Source: Coleofasciculaceae cyanobacterium
GTDB lineage: Bacteria > Cyanobacteriota > Cyanobacteriia > Cyanobacteriales > Xenococcaceae
Assembly: GCA_036703275.1 (NCBI GenBank)
Contig: DATNPK010000012.1
Coordinates: forward strand, 1-44,460
Reading direction: 5' to 3'
DNA: 44,460 nt
How positions within the stretch are numbered: the first letter of the stretch is position 1; each line of letters opens with the position of its first letter. Below the pieces are notes generated by a model. That model was not told the DNA's origin and made no database searches. It saw only the letters and a program-made list of their open reading frames with translations. Positions 5,730 to 14,601 of the stretch are shown here, piece after piece. Made by a program: the position numbers and the translations under genes.

Positions 5730-7586
5730 ATGAAAACTGCCGTAAATGAATCCCAAGACCAAGATTTTGAAAACCTATTAAATTATCTTAAATATAGTCG
5801 GGGACTAGACTTGACTGGCTACAAACGTACTAGCCTCAGGAGACTTACCAGCAAACGTATGCATCGAGTAGAGGTAGCAAGTTACAGCGAGTACCTCGAT
5901 TATTTACAGGTTCATCCTCAAGAACACGAAAACCTGTTCAATTCCTTAATGCTCAACGTAACGGCTTTCTTTCGCGATCACTCTGCCTGGGATTTTTTAC
6001 GCGAAAAAACTATTCCCCGCATTCTGGAGCAAAAAAATGAAGATGAACCAATCCGTTTGTGGAGTGCGGGTTGTGCTTCAGGAGAAGAAGCCTATTCTCT
6101 AGCAATTTTACTGTCAGAAGCCTTGGGAGTCGAACAATTTTGTCAGCGAGTTAAAATTTATGCTACCGATGTCGATGAAGATGCGATTAACCAAGGTCGT
6201 AAAGCTTGTTATCCTGCTAAAAGTCTTGAGACTATTTGTGAAGATTGGCAACGTAAATATTTTGAACCCAAAGGCTCTGATTATATTTTCAACAGTACTT
6301 TGCGCCGTTGCGTTATCTTCGGCCAGCACGATTTGCTGGAGGATGCTCCCATTTCCAGGTTAGATCTGTTGTCCTGTCGCAATACCTTGATGTACTTTAA
6401 TGCTGAAACTCAAGCCAAGATTTTAAATCGGTTTCATTTTGCCCTCAAGCAGTCTGGCTTTTTGTTTGTGGGTAAGGCTGAAATGTTGCTGGCTCAGGCC
6501 AGCCTGTTTGCCCCGGTCAACAGCCGAAATCGGGTATTTGTCAGACTAGCTCAGGCAAGCTGGCGCGATCGCCTGGTGCTCATGTCGGAAGGGGGAAATC
6601 TTCAGGCGAGTAGGATGCTGACGATTAATTTACGCCTGAGAGATGAAGCTTTCGCTACTTCTCCCGTCGCTCAAATTGTTTTAGAAAAGCACAAAAATGT
6701 AGCTTTAATCAATCATCAGGCTTCCTCTTTGTTTGGCTTAAACCCCCAGCATATTGGGCAACCCTTTAATGAATTAGAACTCAATCAACAAATTCCCCAG
6801 CTACAGTCGGCAATTAATCAAGTCTGCGAAAAACCATACCGTAGCGCGATCGACAATGTGGAGTTAAAAACAACCCAAAGCCAGCAGCATTTTTTTGATG
6901 TGCAAATCACGCCTTTGATTGAAGGAAAAACTAAGATTTTAGGAGTAAATATTTCTTTTATTGATGTAACTACCTATCAAAACTTACGCCAGGAGATATA
7001 TCGATATAGCCGAGAATTAGAGGCAGCGCAAGAAGAATTACAAACATCTAATGAAGAGTTAGATACCACTAACGAAGAACTTCAAAGCACCAATGAAGAG
7101 TTAGATACCACTAACGAAGAACTCCAAAGCACTAATCAAGAATTGGAGACGATGAATGAAGAGCTACAGTCTTTTAATGAAGAACTGCAAACTAGCAACG
7201 ACGAATTGAGCGCCCGTACCGAAGAATTAAACAACGCCTCGGTATTTATGGAATCAATCCTTACCAGTCTTAAAATTGGCATGACCGTTCTTGATTACCG
7301 TTTAACGGTTCAAGTGTGGAATAATCGCATGAGCGAAACCTGGGGTTTGCGTACCACAGAAGTCCGCGATCGCTTTTTCTTTGAGCTTGATATTGGTTTA
7401 CCCCTAGAACAATTACACAGCATTGTTTTAGCGTGCCAAACCGAAAAAAATGATTATCAAGAAATTACTGTAGAAGCCGTTAATCGTCGTGGTAAAGCCA
7501 TAACCTGTCGCATTATCTGTACTCCCTTAGAAATTTCAGGACAACAACAGGGCGTGATCTTGTTGATGGAAACGCATGAAAAATAA
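5730..7586 (+). CDS. CheR-type methyltransferase with coiled coil and PAS domain(s)
   Basis: Protein of 618 residues. The N-terminal part (about 10-275) is CheR: FFRDHSAWDFL, the SAM-binding RLWSAGCASGEEAYSLAI and LLSCRNTLMYFN. A middle region (about 295-415) looks PAS-like (VEL/FFDVQITPL/ISFIDVTTYQ). It is followed by a long heptad coiled coil of repeated (N/S)(E/D)EL units (about 425-500) and a C-terminal PAS domain (about 505-615). CheR enzymes methylate receptor glutamates; CheB-CheR-coiled coil-PAS-kinase fusions are common, and here CheB is a separate upstream gene and the kinase is missing. Translation from the ATG at 5730 is the only good choice. The coiled coil contains a 42-base exact-phase DNA duplication (7050-7133). 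Regulation is unknown; cheB is probably on the same transcript. Confidence 0.88.
   Translation: MKTAVNESQDQDFENLLNYLKYSRGLDLTGYKRTSLRRLTSKRMHRVEVASYSEYLDYLQVHPQEHENLFNSLMLNVTAFFRDHSAWDFLREKTIPRILEQKNEDEPIRLWSAGCASGEEAYSLAILLSEALGVEQFCQRVKIYATDVDEDAINQGRKACYPAKSLETICEDWQRKYFEPKGSDYIFNSTLRRCVIFGQHDLLEDAPISRLDLLSCRNTLMYFNAETQAKILNRFHFALKQSGFLFVGKAEMLLAQASLFAPVNSRNRVFVRLAQASWRDRLVLMSEGGNLQASRMLTINLRLRDEAFATSPVAQIVLEKHKNVALINHQASSLFGLNPQHIGQPFNELELNQQIPQLQSAINQVCEKPYRSAIDNVELKTTQSQQHFFDVQITPLIEGKTKILGVNISFIDVTTYQNLRQEIYRYSRELEAAQEELQTSNEELDTTNEELQSTNEELDTTNEELQSTNQELETMNEELQSFNEELQTSNDELSARTEELNNASVFMESILTSLKIGMTVLDYRLTVQVWNNRMSETWGLRTTEVRDRFFFELDIGLPLEQLHSIVLACQTEKNDYQEITVEAVNRRGKAITCRIICTPLEISGQQQGVILLMETHEK
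7050..7133 (+). repeat. 42-bp tandem duplication in the coiled-coil coding region
   Basis: Bases 7050-7091 and 7092-7133 are near-identical tandem copies, differing at a few third positions. Each encodes a 14-residue unit, two coiled-coil heptads (N-E-E-L-D-T-T-N-E-E-L-Q-S-T). The duplication keeps both frame and coil register. Confidence 0.9.
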
Positions 7587-7762
7587 GGTGTTGCTGATGT
7601 TAAGGTATACCATATCCGAAGCTAGTCCTAAAGGACTGCTTCAAGAAAACGTAGTCTATTCAACTGACAACGGCTGTAATTTCTTTCTCTAGACAGAACT
7701 AGTTTAAAGTAAGTTTGTTTATAGTATAGAAAAATACTTTTCGCCAATAGACTATTGATATC

Positions 7763-8719
7763 ATGACCCGTTCTGCCTGTCTAATATTTAACCCTGTTGC
7801 TGGTCAAGGTAATTCCGAGCAAGAGCTAGCCACAATCAAAAGTATTCTAGAGCCAGAATTTGATTTAGATATTCAGTTCACTACCGAGGAAGTTAACGGA
7901 GGAGAGTTAGCTCACCAGGCGGTAAAAAATAAAGTTGAGGCAGTGATCGCTTCTGGGGGAGACGGCACGGTTTCGGCAGTAGCAGAAGCTTTGATCGAAA
8001 CTAATATTCCTTTGGGTGCGATCGCTAGAGGAACAGCTAATGCCTTTGCTAACGCTTTAAATATTCCCGACACTATCGAAGCTGCCTGTAAAGTAATTGT
8101 TGATGGGGCAACTCGAAAAGTTGATGCTGCGCTGTGTAACGGTAGACCGATGATTTTGCTGGCAGGAATTGGGTTCGAGGCAGAAACGGTGGAACATGCC
8201 GATCGCCAAACTAAAAATCGCCTGGGAATGCTCGCTTATGTACTTTCAGGATTAAAACAGCTCAAGGACTTTAAGAAATTTGAGACAACTCTCGAAACTG
8301 ATGACAAAGTAATTAAGGTTAAAGCTAATGCGATTACGATCGCTAATGCTGCACCTCCTACATCTATTTTGGCTCATGGTACGGCAGGAGTTATTTACGA
8401 TGATGGCTTGCTAGATGTCACTATCATTAGTCCTGAAAATAGAGCTAGCGCGATCGCCATTTCCTATCATCTGCTTCAAAGTACCAACAACGATGAAGCA
8501 GCAGAAAGAGATGATATTGGCTACTTACGCACTAAATGGGTCAAGGTAACGACCGATCCTCCCCAAAAAGTAGTTTTAGATGGCGAGCTTATTGGCGAAA
8601 CCCCGATTGAGGTTAAGTGTATCCCAAGTGGCCTAACCATATTTACCCCCATAGAACAAACCATTCAGGCAGAAGAAAAACTCGAACACCTGGCGGGAAT
8701 TCAAATAGAAGAAAAGTGA
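7763..8719 (+). CDS. Diacylglycerol/lipid kinase family protein (YegS/DagK type)
   Basis: The protein has 318 residues with the DAGK catalytic fold. The N-terminus LIFNPVAGQG is the nucleotide-binding strand and loop, and ASGGDGTVSAVAEAL (GGDGT at about 65-69) is the family signature. GAIARGTANAFANALNIP follows as the usual second motif (normally PLGTxNDFA), and VDGELIGETPIEV near the C-terminus is the typical lipid-kinase D-G-E strand. Members phosphorylate diacylglycerol or related lipids with ATP at the membrane; the true substrate cannot be read from sequence. Length is normal and no membrane segment is seen. It stands alone, 176 bases after the CheR-type gene and 214 before the next gene. 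Confidence 0.88.
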   Translation: MTRSACLIFNPVAGQGNSEQELATIKSILEPEFDLDIQFTTEEVNGGELAHQAVKNKVEAVIASGGDGTVSAVAEALIETNIPLGAIARGTANAFANALNIPDTIEAACKVIVDGATRKVDAALCNGRPMILLAGIGFEAETVEHADRQTKNRLGMLAYVLSGLKQLKDFKKFETTLETDDKVIKVKANAITIANAAPPTSILAHGTAGVIYDDGLLDVTIISPENRASAIAISYHLLQSTNNDEAAERDDIGYLRTKWVKVTTDPPQKVVLDGELIGETPIEVKCIPSGLTIFTPIEQTIQAEEKLEHLAGIQIEEK

Positions 8720-8933
8720 TTATTGCCAGTCGTAATTAATCGCAATTGGTTCATGCTTAAAATTGGTTAAACTATCAAATTATTCTCTTTACTTTGATAG
8801 ATAAATCAGCCCAACAAGATCATCATTTAGATAGAAGAACTTGCATTTGCAAACTGATATCTTAATTAAAACAAAGTAAAACTAAATAAGTAATTACATA
8901 ACATTACATAAATAATTAAAGTAGGAGCAAGAT

Positions 8934-9209
8934 ATGGGTATTTTAGCTTGGTTAGTATTAGGATTAATCGCAGGAGCTTTGGCAAAATTAATTTATCCTG
9001 GTCATCAGGGTGGCGGAATTTTTGCCACAATCGGTCTAGGTATTTTAGGCGCACTATTAGGAGGCTTTATCGGTCAATCGGTCCTGGGTTCAGGGGCAGC
9101 AGGAGCCGCCTCCGTAGGAGCTTTAACCGTTCCCGGCGTCATTTTTGCAGTACTGGGTGCAATGCTATTAATCTTCATCTGGGGTCTAATCACTCGTCGC
9201 GCTGCATAG
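8934..9209 (+). CDS. GlsB/YeaQ/YmgE-family small membrane protein
   Basis: A small, very hydrophobic protein of 91 residues with three membrane segments: WLVLGLIAGALAKLI, IGLGILGALLGGFIG and VIFAVLGAMLLIFIWGLI, with glycine-rich turns between them (YPGHQGGG). The family is called transglycosylase-associated or GlsB/YeaQ and is linked with stress responses in other bacteria; its biochemical role is unknown. AGGAG at 8923-8927 is a good Shine-Dalgarno for the ATG at 8934. A strong intrinsic terminator follows at 9277-9309, so this is probably a single-gene transcript. Confidence 0.9.
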   Translation: MGILAWLVLGLIAGALAKLIYPGHQGGGIFATIGLGILGALLGGFIGQSVLGSGAAGAASVGALTVPGVIFAVLGAMLLIFIWGLITRRAA

Positions 9210-9276
9210 TAGTTGCGATCGCCAACAGATACAGACAGTTGACAGTAAATATTCTTCCTTCGTAAATGTAATTTTT

Positions 9277-9309
9277 GAGGTGTTAGCTGTAACGCCTCTT
9301 TTTTTTTTT
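9277..9309 (+). terminator. Intrinsic terminator after the GlsB-type gene
   Basis: A 9-bp stem (9277-9285 with 9290-9298, one T-G wobble) around GCTG, followed by eleven T residues (9299-9309). It lies 67 bases after the stop codon. Confidence 0.88.
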
Positions 9310-9367
9310 GATTATAAAAAATAGGGATTTATAGCAAGTGAACTATAGATAAAACGTTAGTTATAAA

Positions 9368-9388
9368 AGCTAATAGCTAATAGCTATT
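9368..9388. repeat. Heptad repeat, three units
   Basis: AGCTAAT, AGCTAAT, AGCTATT in tandem, between the GlsB-type terminator and the stop codon of the next (minus-strand) gene. It belongs to the same family as the arrays at 4461 and 5592. Confidence 0.75.
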
Positions 9389-9451
9389 ATTTGAATCTTT
9401 GCTTCGAGTGCTATACAGCTTTGTTTAGCAATGTCATTTATCCTTAATTCT

Positions 9452-10771
9452 TCATCCCTTCAAAAACCCTTTCTTGCTCTTGTTCTTTTTGGCTTTAGAT
9501 TTAGTTTTTTGTACCTGTGCTACGGCTGCTTCAAATAGATTATTCAGGTGTATGGGAACACTGGCTATTGCCGGTAACTCGGGAATTGATGACTTGTCGT
9601 GTTTTAGCAATAATTTGTCTAAATCGGTTTCGAGATTAAAATTAGATTGCTCTAAATAATTGCCCACTAACTTTTCTAAGGATTGGGGATATTGTTGTTT
9701 GAGCTGTTGCCAAACGAAGTAATTAGCTTCAGGCTGTTCTAAGTATTTACGAACTAAAAGATTACCGTTGGCTGGTTCTGCTAAATTTTCTTGGGCTAAC
9801 AAAAGAGTAAATTTTTCATAGGTAGGCAAAAACATTTGTCCCCATTTGGGATCGGAAAACACCGTAACAGATTCCGCCTGCTTTATTTCTGGAGGTAAAT
9901 CAACTTTGGGAGTTACCATCGCCAGCTTGTCTTTGTTCTTGATTACTTTAGCTACAGCTTCGGCATCTGCACCCAAATCTGTAGCTGCTGCGGAAAATTC
10001 AGCCTCGGTTTTACCCGACTCTTGGAGTAACTCAGATAATGATTTCGATTCATCAATACCAGCCTGAGCTAGTTTTTTCTGGCTCATGATTTGCTGTAGT
10101 TCACCAATTTTTTGATTTAACTTATAGCCAGGTAAAGTAATGCGATCGCTCCCCATGTAGTCGACAAACTCTTGATGGTATACGGCAACAGATGACCAAG
10201 CCTCTGATAATAGTTCTGGGGCATCGGCATACAAAGCTTCAGGATAATTATCTCTAAATTCGCCAATGGCTACAGCGAGTTTTGGCTGGCTTAATCTGCC
10301 TTTAATAATGCGATCGCTAAAGAAGAACCATTCGTAGTCGTTGAGCGGTGCAATGATACTGAGAATAATTTCTCCTGGCTGCCATCTTGATGTCTCTTTA
10401 TCCGACATTCGGGAATGGCGATAAACTTTATAGGTTTTAGCAGTCAACCAGTTCATTAACTGATAATAATCGTCTTCTATTGCCTGAATCTCGAATAAAC
10501 CAATAAAATTTTTCTGCCATAGCTTAACTAGCGCGCTATCTTCTGGGGATAGTTTAGCTTGCTCTAAAAATAGCTCAAGCGGAGTTTGCTCTCCTACTTT
10601 TCCTTGAATCACAAAAAGATCTACAGTCAAATTCTGCTGCTTAATTCCATAGCTATTCTTCCCCCGATCCGCTGCATAGCTTTCTAGGGCAGTGGCGATC
10701 GCTCCTTCAGAATCGTAAACGAAATTAATTAAATCTTCTTTTAGCTGTAAGGCTCTTTCTAGATTAGGCAT
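9452..10771 (-). CDS. Conserved-looking protein of unknown function, 439 residues
   Basis: I do not recognise this family. The protein is soluble, without signal peptide or membrane segments. The first about 190 residues (YDSEGAIATALESYAADRG onward, with a Trp/Tyr-rich part NDYEWFFFSDRI) look like one globular domain. A helical charged middle (about 220-290, with KKLAQAGIDESKSLSELL) and a second helical domain (PKWGQMFLPTYEKFTLLLAQ...) follow. The tail is strongly basic (Lys-rich K-x-K-K-N-K-S-K-K), suggesting nucleic-acid or membrane contact; that is inference. ATG at 10771 fits, since the sequence looks coding from there. The gene reads away from holA with a 294-base gap, so it is probably not in its operon. 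Codon use looks like the neighbours. Confidence 0.75.
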   Translation of the reverse strand: MPNLERALQLKEDLINFVYDSEGAIATALESYAADRGKNSYGIKQQNLTVDLFVIQGKVGEQTPLELFLEQAKLSPEDSALVKLWQKNFIGLFEIQAIEDDYYQLMNWLTAKTYKVYRHSRMSDKETSRWQPGEIILSIIAPLNDYEWFFFSDRIIKGRLSQPKLAVAIGEFRDNYPEALYADAPELLSEAWSSVAVYHQEFVDYMGSDRITLPGYKLNQKIGELQQIMSQKKLAQAGIDESKSLSELLQESGKTEAEFSAAATDLGADAEAVAKVIKNKDKLAMVTPKVDLPPEIKQAESVTVFSDPKWGQMFLPTYEKFTLLLAQENLAEPANGNLLVRKYLEQPEANYFVWQQLKQQYPQSLEKLVGNYLEQSNFNLETDLDKLLLKHDKSSIPELPAIASVPIHLNNLFEAAVAQVQKTKSKAKKNKSKKGFLKG

Positions 10772-11065
10772 AAATAGATCTTAAAATAAGTGAAACAATT
10801 TGCTAGTTACAATCACTAATCTTGTTAATCAAGTTAATAGAATAACTGATGTTACACACTGATTGATTTGTGAAGATTGGGGAAAGGGGAAAGGGTTCAG
10901 TGTTCTGTTTTCATAGCTTGCTGAAACTATCTACTTTTCGTTATTTTGCGTAACGTCAGAGAATAATCATGATTGTGCCATTGCCCAAATTATCCCTAGA
11001 CTCAGACAACCTAGTCAACAATCTAAAACTAACAAATTTAGGGAAAATTGTTTTTAATTTAAAAA

Positions 11066-12055
11066 TCATGAGATTCTGAATATCAGACATAGTTCAATTA
11101 TTTTAGTTTGCAAAGCCGATCGTGTCTCTGCACCAGATTTAAGGCTATGCTCGAGTTCTAATAGTAAAGGTAGGGTTGCCAAAAGCTGCTTGGCGGTTGT
11201 TTGCTGGACTTCTTTATTGATGAAGTAAAGACGATTAGGATTATTAATTCCCGCAGCAGAAGCGATCGCCTGATTATCCCGTTCACCTTCGGACTGCATC
11301 AGCTTAACTATTGTCCAGGTGCGAAATTGCCCTACCAGGGTGGCAACTATTTTTAAAGCTGGTTCATTACGGTTGATTAAATCAGTAACTAATCCTAAAG
11401 CCCTCTCTGTTTCGCCATCTTTAATTGCTGCTGCTAGCTGAAGGCTGTTTTGAGTATTGCATAAAACCAGTTGCGCCACTGTATTTTCATCAAGTGGCTG
11501 ATGATTATCGCCCCAATAAATTTTTAGCTTCTCTAATTCGTTCCATAACTGTCTAGTATTATTACCTACTGACTCTGTTAGCAAGGCGATCGCTTTCGAG
11601 GTTAATTTAAGCTTTAATATTTGCGCCACTTCTCTAACCTGTGCAGCAATCAGCTCGGTTTGCCAAGGAGGAATTAAGCTAAAGTCTTTGACTTGGCCAT
11701 ATTTACGCAGGAGTTTAGTTGAGCCTAATCTACCGTCGGGTTTATTGCTGGTGGTTAATAATAAATGGGATGTTGCGGGAATTGCTTTGAGAGTACGCTC
11801 TAATTCTACTAAGGTATCGGCAGCGGGTTTTTGCTGACAAATATTCGTATCTACTAACCACACCAAACGCTCTCCCATACCAAATATAGGAGTCATAGCC
11901 TGATTCAATCCCTCAATAATAGCTTGCGGGCGATCGCCTTCTAGTTTGTGATAGTTAAACTGTAACCAGTTAGGGTCAAGTACTTTGTTTTGTAATTTCT
12001 CTATGGCTTGAGCGATCGCAAAATCATCTTCTCCCCAATATAAATACACAGGCAT
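11066..12055 (-). CDS. holA: DNA polymerase III subunit delta
   Basis: HolA, 329 residues, the clamp-loader subunit that opens the sliding clamp. The N-terminus MPVYLYWGEDDFAIAQAIEKL matches the family opening (normally GxDxxxI). LVWLVDTN, then LLLTTSNKPDGR, is the Walker-like second part of the AAA-type module without active ATP motifs, as is usual for delta. The C-terminal collar region contains LAAAIKDGETERALGLVTDLINRNEPALKIVATLVGQFR, a strong family signature. Length and start are normal. Neighbours are not functionally related. Confidence 0.92.
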   Translation of the reverse strand: MPVYLYWGEDDFAIAQAIEKLQNKVLDPNWLQFNYHKLEGDRPQAIIEGLNQAMTPIFGMGERLVWLVDTNICQQKPAADTLVELERTLKAIPATSHLLLTTSNKPDGRLGSTKLLRKYGQVKDFSLIPPWQTELIAAQVREVAQILKLKLTSKAIALLTESVGNNTRQLWNELEKLKIYWGDNHQPLDENTVAQLVLCNTQNSLQLAAAIKDGETERALGLVTDLINRNEPALKIVATLVGQFRTWTIVKLMQSEGERDNQAIASAAGINNPNRLYFINKEVQQTTAKQLLATLPLLLELEHSLKSGAETRSALQTKIIELCLIFRIS

Positions 12056-12403
12056 AATTGGTTAATTCCCTAAAAATTTTGATGTGGCTCAATAAATTAT
12101 GTTATTGTGCAAAACTAAAGTTTATTTTTTGTCTGTTCATTCACCCAATAATGCCAATTACAAAATACTAATCAGCAAATTATTGAAATTGGCACAACAA
12201 ATTGGCACAACCACCCAAAAGTTCACTACGTCATAAATTTGTATGAATTTATAATAATCATTTATGACAATTGGCTGAATATGTAATCCTGGCTATAAAT
12301 TCATAGTAATAATTTGTTATAATTGGCTGAATATGTAATCCTCTTAGCTTGATCAATATCCAATGACAAATCAATTCATAAACTATAGATAAAGATAGAT
12401 ACG
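12056..12403. other. Intergenic region with long imperfect direct repeats
   Basis: This 348-base region lies between divergent holA and the PleD-like gene. It carries exact 22-base direct repeats (12269-12290 and 12321-12342, 52-base spacing) inside longer imperfect copies that also share an AT-rich part upstream. Copies of AATTGGCACAAC appear at 12186-12210. No ORF is seen. The repeats lie 60-140 bases before the next start codon, so they may be regulatory. Confidence 0.6.
12269..12342. repeat. 22-bp exact direct repeat, two copies
   Basis: Copies at 12269-12290 and 12321-12342 are identical, and similarity continues imperfectly on the left side. The 52-base period is close to five helical turns, which would suit two protein sites on one DNA face; that role is speculative. 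Confidence 0.8.
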
Positions 12404-13474
12404 TTGCGATTAAAGCTTATTCTAAAATTTAACATGGGCGAGAGAATTCTTCAATTTGAGATGACGCAGCAAAGAGATCTTCATAGATCCGCAAAAATAT
12501 TAATTGTTGATGACTGTCTAGATAATTTAGAGTTGCTATCGACGATCTTGATTATTCATGGTTATGAAATTGAACAAACAAATCACGGCAATCTGGTACT
12601 AGAAACGGCAAAAGTTAAATCTCCAGACCTTATTTTGATGGATATTAGTATGCCAGAAATGGACGGTTTCCAAGTTTGCCAAAGACTCAAAGCCGAGCCA
12701 GATACACAAGATATTCCTATTATTTTTATCAGTGCCTTAACGGAGACTAATAACAAAATCAAAGCCTTTGAATATGGTGGCAACGATTACATTACTAAAC
12801 CGTTCCAAGTCGAAGAAGTAATTGCCAGAGTCAGCAATCAGCTACAAATTAACCGCCTTAAACTAGAATTAAAAGCTAAAAATGCTCGTTTAGAACAAGA
12901 ATTATTAAAACGTCAATCAATCGAAAAAGAATTATTAAATTTAAATCAACAGCTTAGTAAACTAGCAGCTTTAGATGGCTTGACTCAAATAGCTAATCGT
13001 CGTGTATTCGATGAATGTCTGACTAGAGAATGGCAAAGAGGACAGAGAGAAAAAGCTACTTTATCGTTAATTTTATGTGATGTTGACTATTTTAAACTTT
13101 ATAACGATAGCTTTGGTCATCAAGCGGGAGATTTGTGTCTCAAAAAAGTAGCTCAAGCAATATTAAATACAGTTAACCGTCCTGCGGATTTAGTTGCTCG
13201 CTATGGTGGGGAAGAATTCGCGATAATTTTACCTCAAACCCCTGCCAAAAATGCTTTACAGGTGGCAGAAACAATTCGATTCCAGGTTAAGCAACTTTAC
13301 CTGTCTCATCCCGAATCATTAGTAAACAATTATATTTCTTTAAGTTTAGGTGTCACCTGTATTGTCCCGCAGGCTAAATATAGCAAAAAACAGTTATTAG
13401 TTGCTGCCGACAAAGCTCTTTATCAAGCCAAAAAGCAGGGTCGCGATCGCGCTATTTTAACAATCATCGACTGA
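12404..13474 (+). CDS. PleD-like response regulator with GGDEF diguanylate cyclase
   Basis: An N-terminal receiver domain (ILIVDDCLDN; phosphoacceptor Asp in LILMDISMPEMDG; Lys in ITKPF) is joined by a coiled coil (about 145-190) to a GGDEF domain (DGLTQIANRRVFDE onward). The active-site motif is GGEEF, which is functional in many cyclases, and R-P-A-D five residues before it matches the inhibitory RxxD site. It should make cyclic di-GMP from two GTP when phosphorylated. The TTG at 12404 is an unlikely start; ATG 12461 (M-T-Q-Q-R-D-L-H-R-S-A) begins right before the receiver domain and is preferred, with ATG 12434 second. No kinase is adjacent. The hydrolase-like gene starts 28 bases later. 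Confidence 0.92.
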   Translation: MRLKLILKFNMGERILQFEMTQQRDLHRSAKILIVDDCLDNLELLSTILIIHGYEIEQTNHGNLVLETAKVKSPDLILMDISMPEMDGFQVCQRLKAEPDTQDIPIIFISALTETNNKIKAFEYGGNDYITKPFQVEEVIARVSNQLQINRLKLELKAKNARLEQELLKRQSIEKELLNLNQQLSKLAALDGLTQIANRRVFDECLTREWQRGQREKATLSLILCDVDYFKLYNDSFGHQAGDLCLKKVAQAILNTVNRPADLVARYGGEEFAIILPQTPAKNALQVAETIRFQVKQLYLSHPESLVNNYISLSLGVTCIVPQAKYSKKQLLVAADKALYQAKKQGRDRAILTIID

Positions 13475-13502
13475 ATTGATTAAGATGTCCGTCGGATGAA
13501 AG

Positions 13503-14519
13503 ATGGAAAGTAAAAACTACTGTTTTACCTTGAAAGTAATAGTGCTTAAAAAGCATTTGTATAGAATATATGGTTTAAATATGTTTATTCCTTTAGGCTT
13601 TAGTCAACAATCCACTCAAACTCATTTAGGTTATTTAGTTTATTACACTAACAACCGCCCACCCTGGAATTCAACATCGGCATCTCAAGAAACTTTAGTA
13701 TTTTTACATGGCTTGGGAGGGGGTTCTTCAGCTTATGAATGGTCAAAAGTTTATCCCTCCTTTGCTGCTGAATACCGTATTCTTGCCCCAGATATGTTGG
13801 GTTGGGGGCGATCGGCACATCCAGAAAAAAACTATCGACCAGAAGATTATATTCAAACTATTGAGGAATTTATCGAGAGTACCTGCACCGAACCTGTAAC
13901 GGTAATTGCTTCTGCTCTTACTGCTGCCTTTATAATTCGAGTTGCGATCGCCCGTCCCGAATTATTTAAATCTTTGATCTTGACTACCGCCGCAGGATTA
14001 AACGAATTTGATCGAGACTATCAAGAAAATTTCTTTACCCAGCTTGCTGCAACTCCGATAATCGATCGCCTATTGTATAACACTGGAGTTGCCACTAGCT
14101 TTGGTATTCGTAGCTTCTTAGAACAGCGTCAATTTGCTAGGAAAGAGCGAGTTAGTTCGGAATTAGTCGAAGCCTACTTGCAATCGGCACAACAACACAA
14201 CGCAGAGTATGCTGCCCTTTCTTTTGTACGGGGAGATCTTTGTTTTGATTTAACTCAATATATTACCCAGCTAACTACTCCCACCGCCTTAATTTGGGGT
14301 CAAAAATCAGAATATACTGGACCAGAGGTCGGTTATCGTTTACGAGAAATGAATCCAGAAGCAATTCGCATTATGTATCAATTCGACGATGTTGGCTTTA
14401 CTCCCCAGTTGGAGTTGCCAGGTGTTACGGCTGGACTAATTCGACAGTTTTTACCTCAATTGGAATCAAATGGAACTTCTTCTGCTACCCAGAACAATTT
14501 AACAGTAGTAGAAGATTAA
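13503..14519 (+). CDS. Alpha/beta-hydrolase fold protein, apparently catalytically dead
   Basis: The alpha/beta-hydrolase fold is clear: FLHGLGGGSSAYEW (oxyanion-loop region), ILAPDMLGWGRS, and a nucleophile-elbow region. The catalytic positions do not match. The elbow reads A-S-A-L-T (136-140), where active members have G-x-S-x-G, so Ala138 takes the serine place. The acid motif is WGQKSE instead of WGxxD. The histidine region is DDVGFTPQLELP, where active relatives have G-H-T/P. The protein may be a structural or ligand-binding member; Ser137 one place off cannot be fully excluded. Start: ATG 13581 (M-F-I-P-L-G-F) fits the family better than ATG 13503, which adds 26 odd residues. It follows the PleD-like gene and is convergent with clpX. 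Confidence 0.8.
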   Translation: MESKNYCFTLKVIVLKKHLYRIYGLNMFIPLGFSQQSTQTHLGYLVYYTNNRPPWNSTSASQETLVFLHGLGGGSSAYEWSKVYPSFAAEYRILAPDMLGWGRSAHPEKNYRPEDYIQTIEEFIESTCTEPVTVIASALTAAFIIRVAIARPELFKSLILTTAAGLNEFDRDYQENFFTQLAATPIIDRLLYNTGVATSFGIRSFLEQRQFARKERVSSELVEAYLQSAQQHNAEYAALSFVRGDLCFDLTQYITQLTTPTALIWGQKSEYTGPEVGYRLREMNPEAIRIMYQFDDVGFTPQLELPGVTAGLIRQFLPQLESNGTSSATQNNLTVVED

Positions 14520-14601
14520 AACCGCAAAGCTAATAGTTCAGAACTTTTTCCTCAAGAACCGCGATCGCTCAAGCTAATTATTTAAAGCTTAATTTAATCT
14601 A

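Noticed and set aside
8948-9265. 105-codon frame overlapping the GlsB-type gene
   Set aside because: Frame-shifted shadow of the real gene, which has the Shine-Dalgarno and membrane segments.
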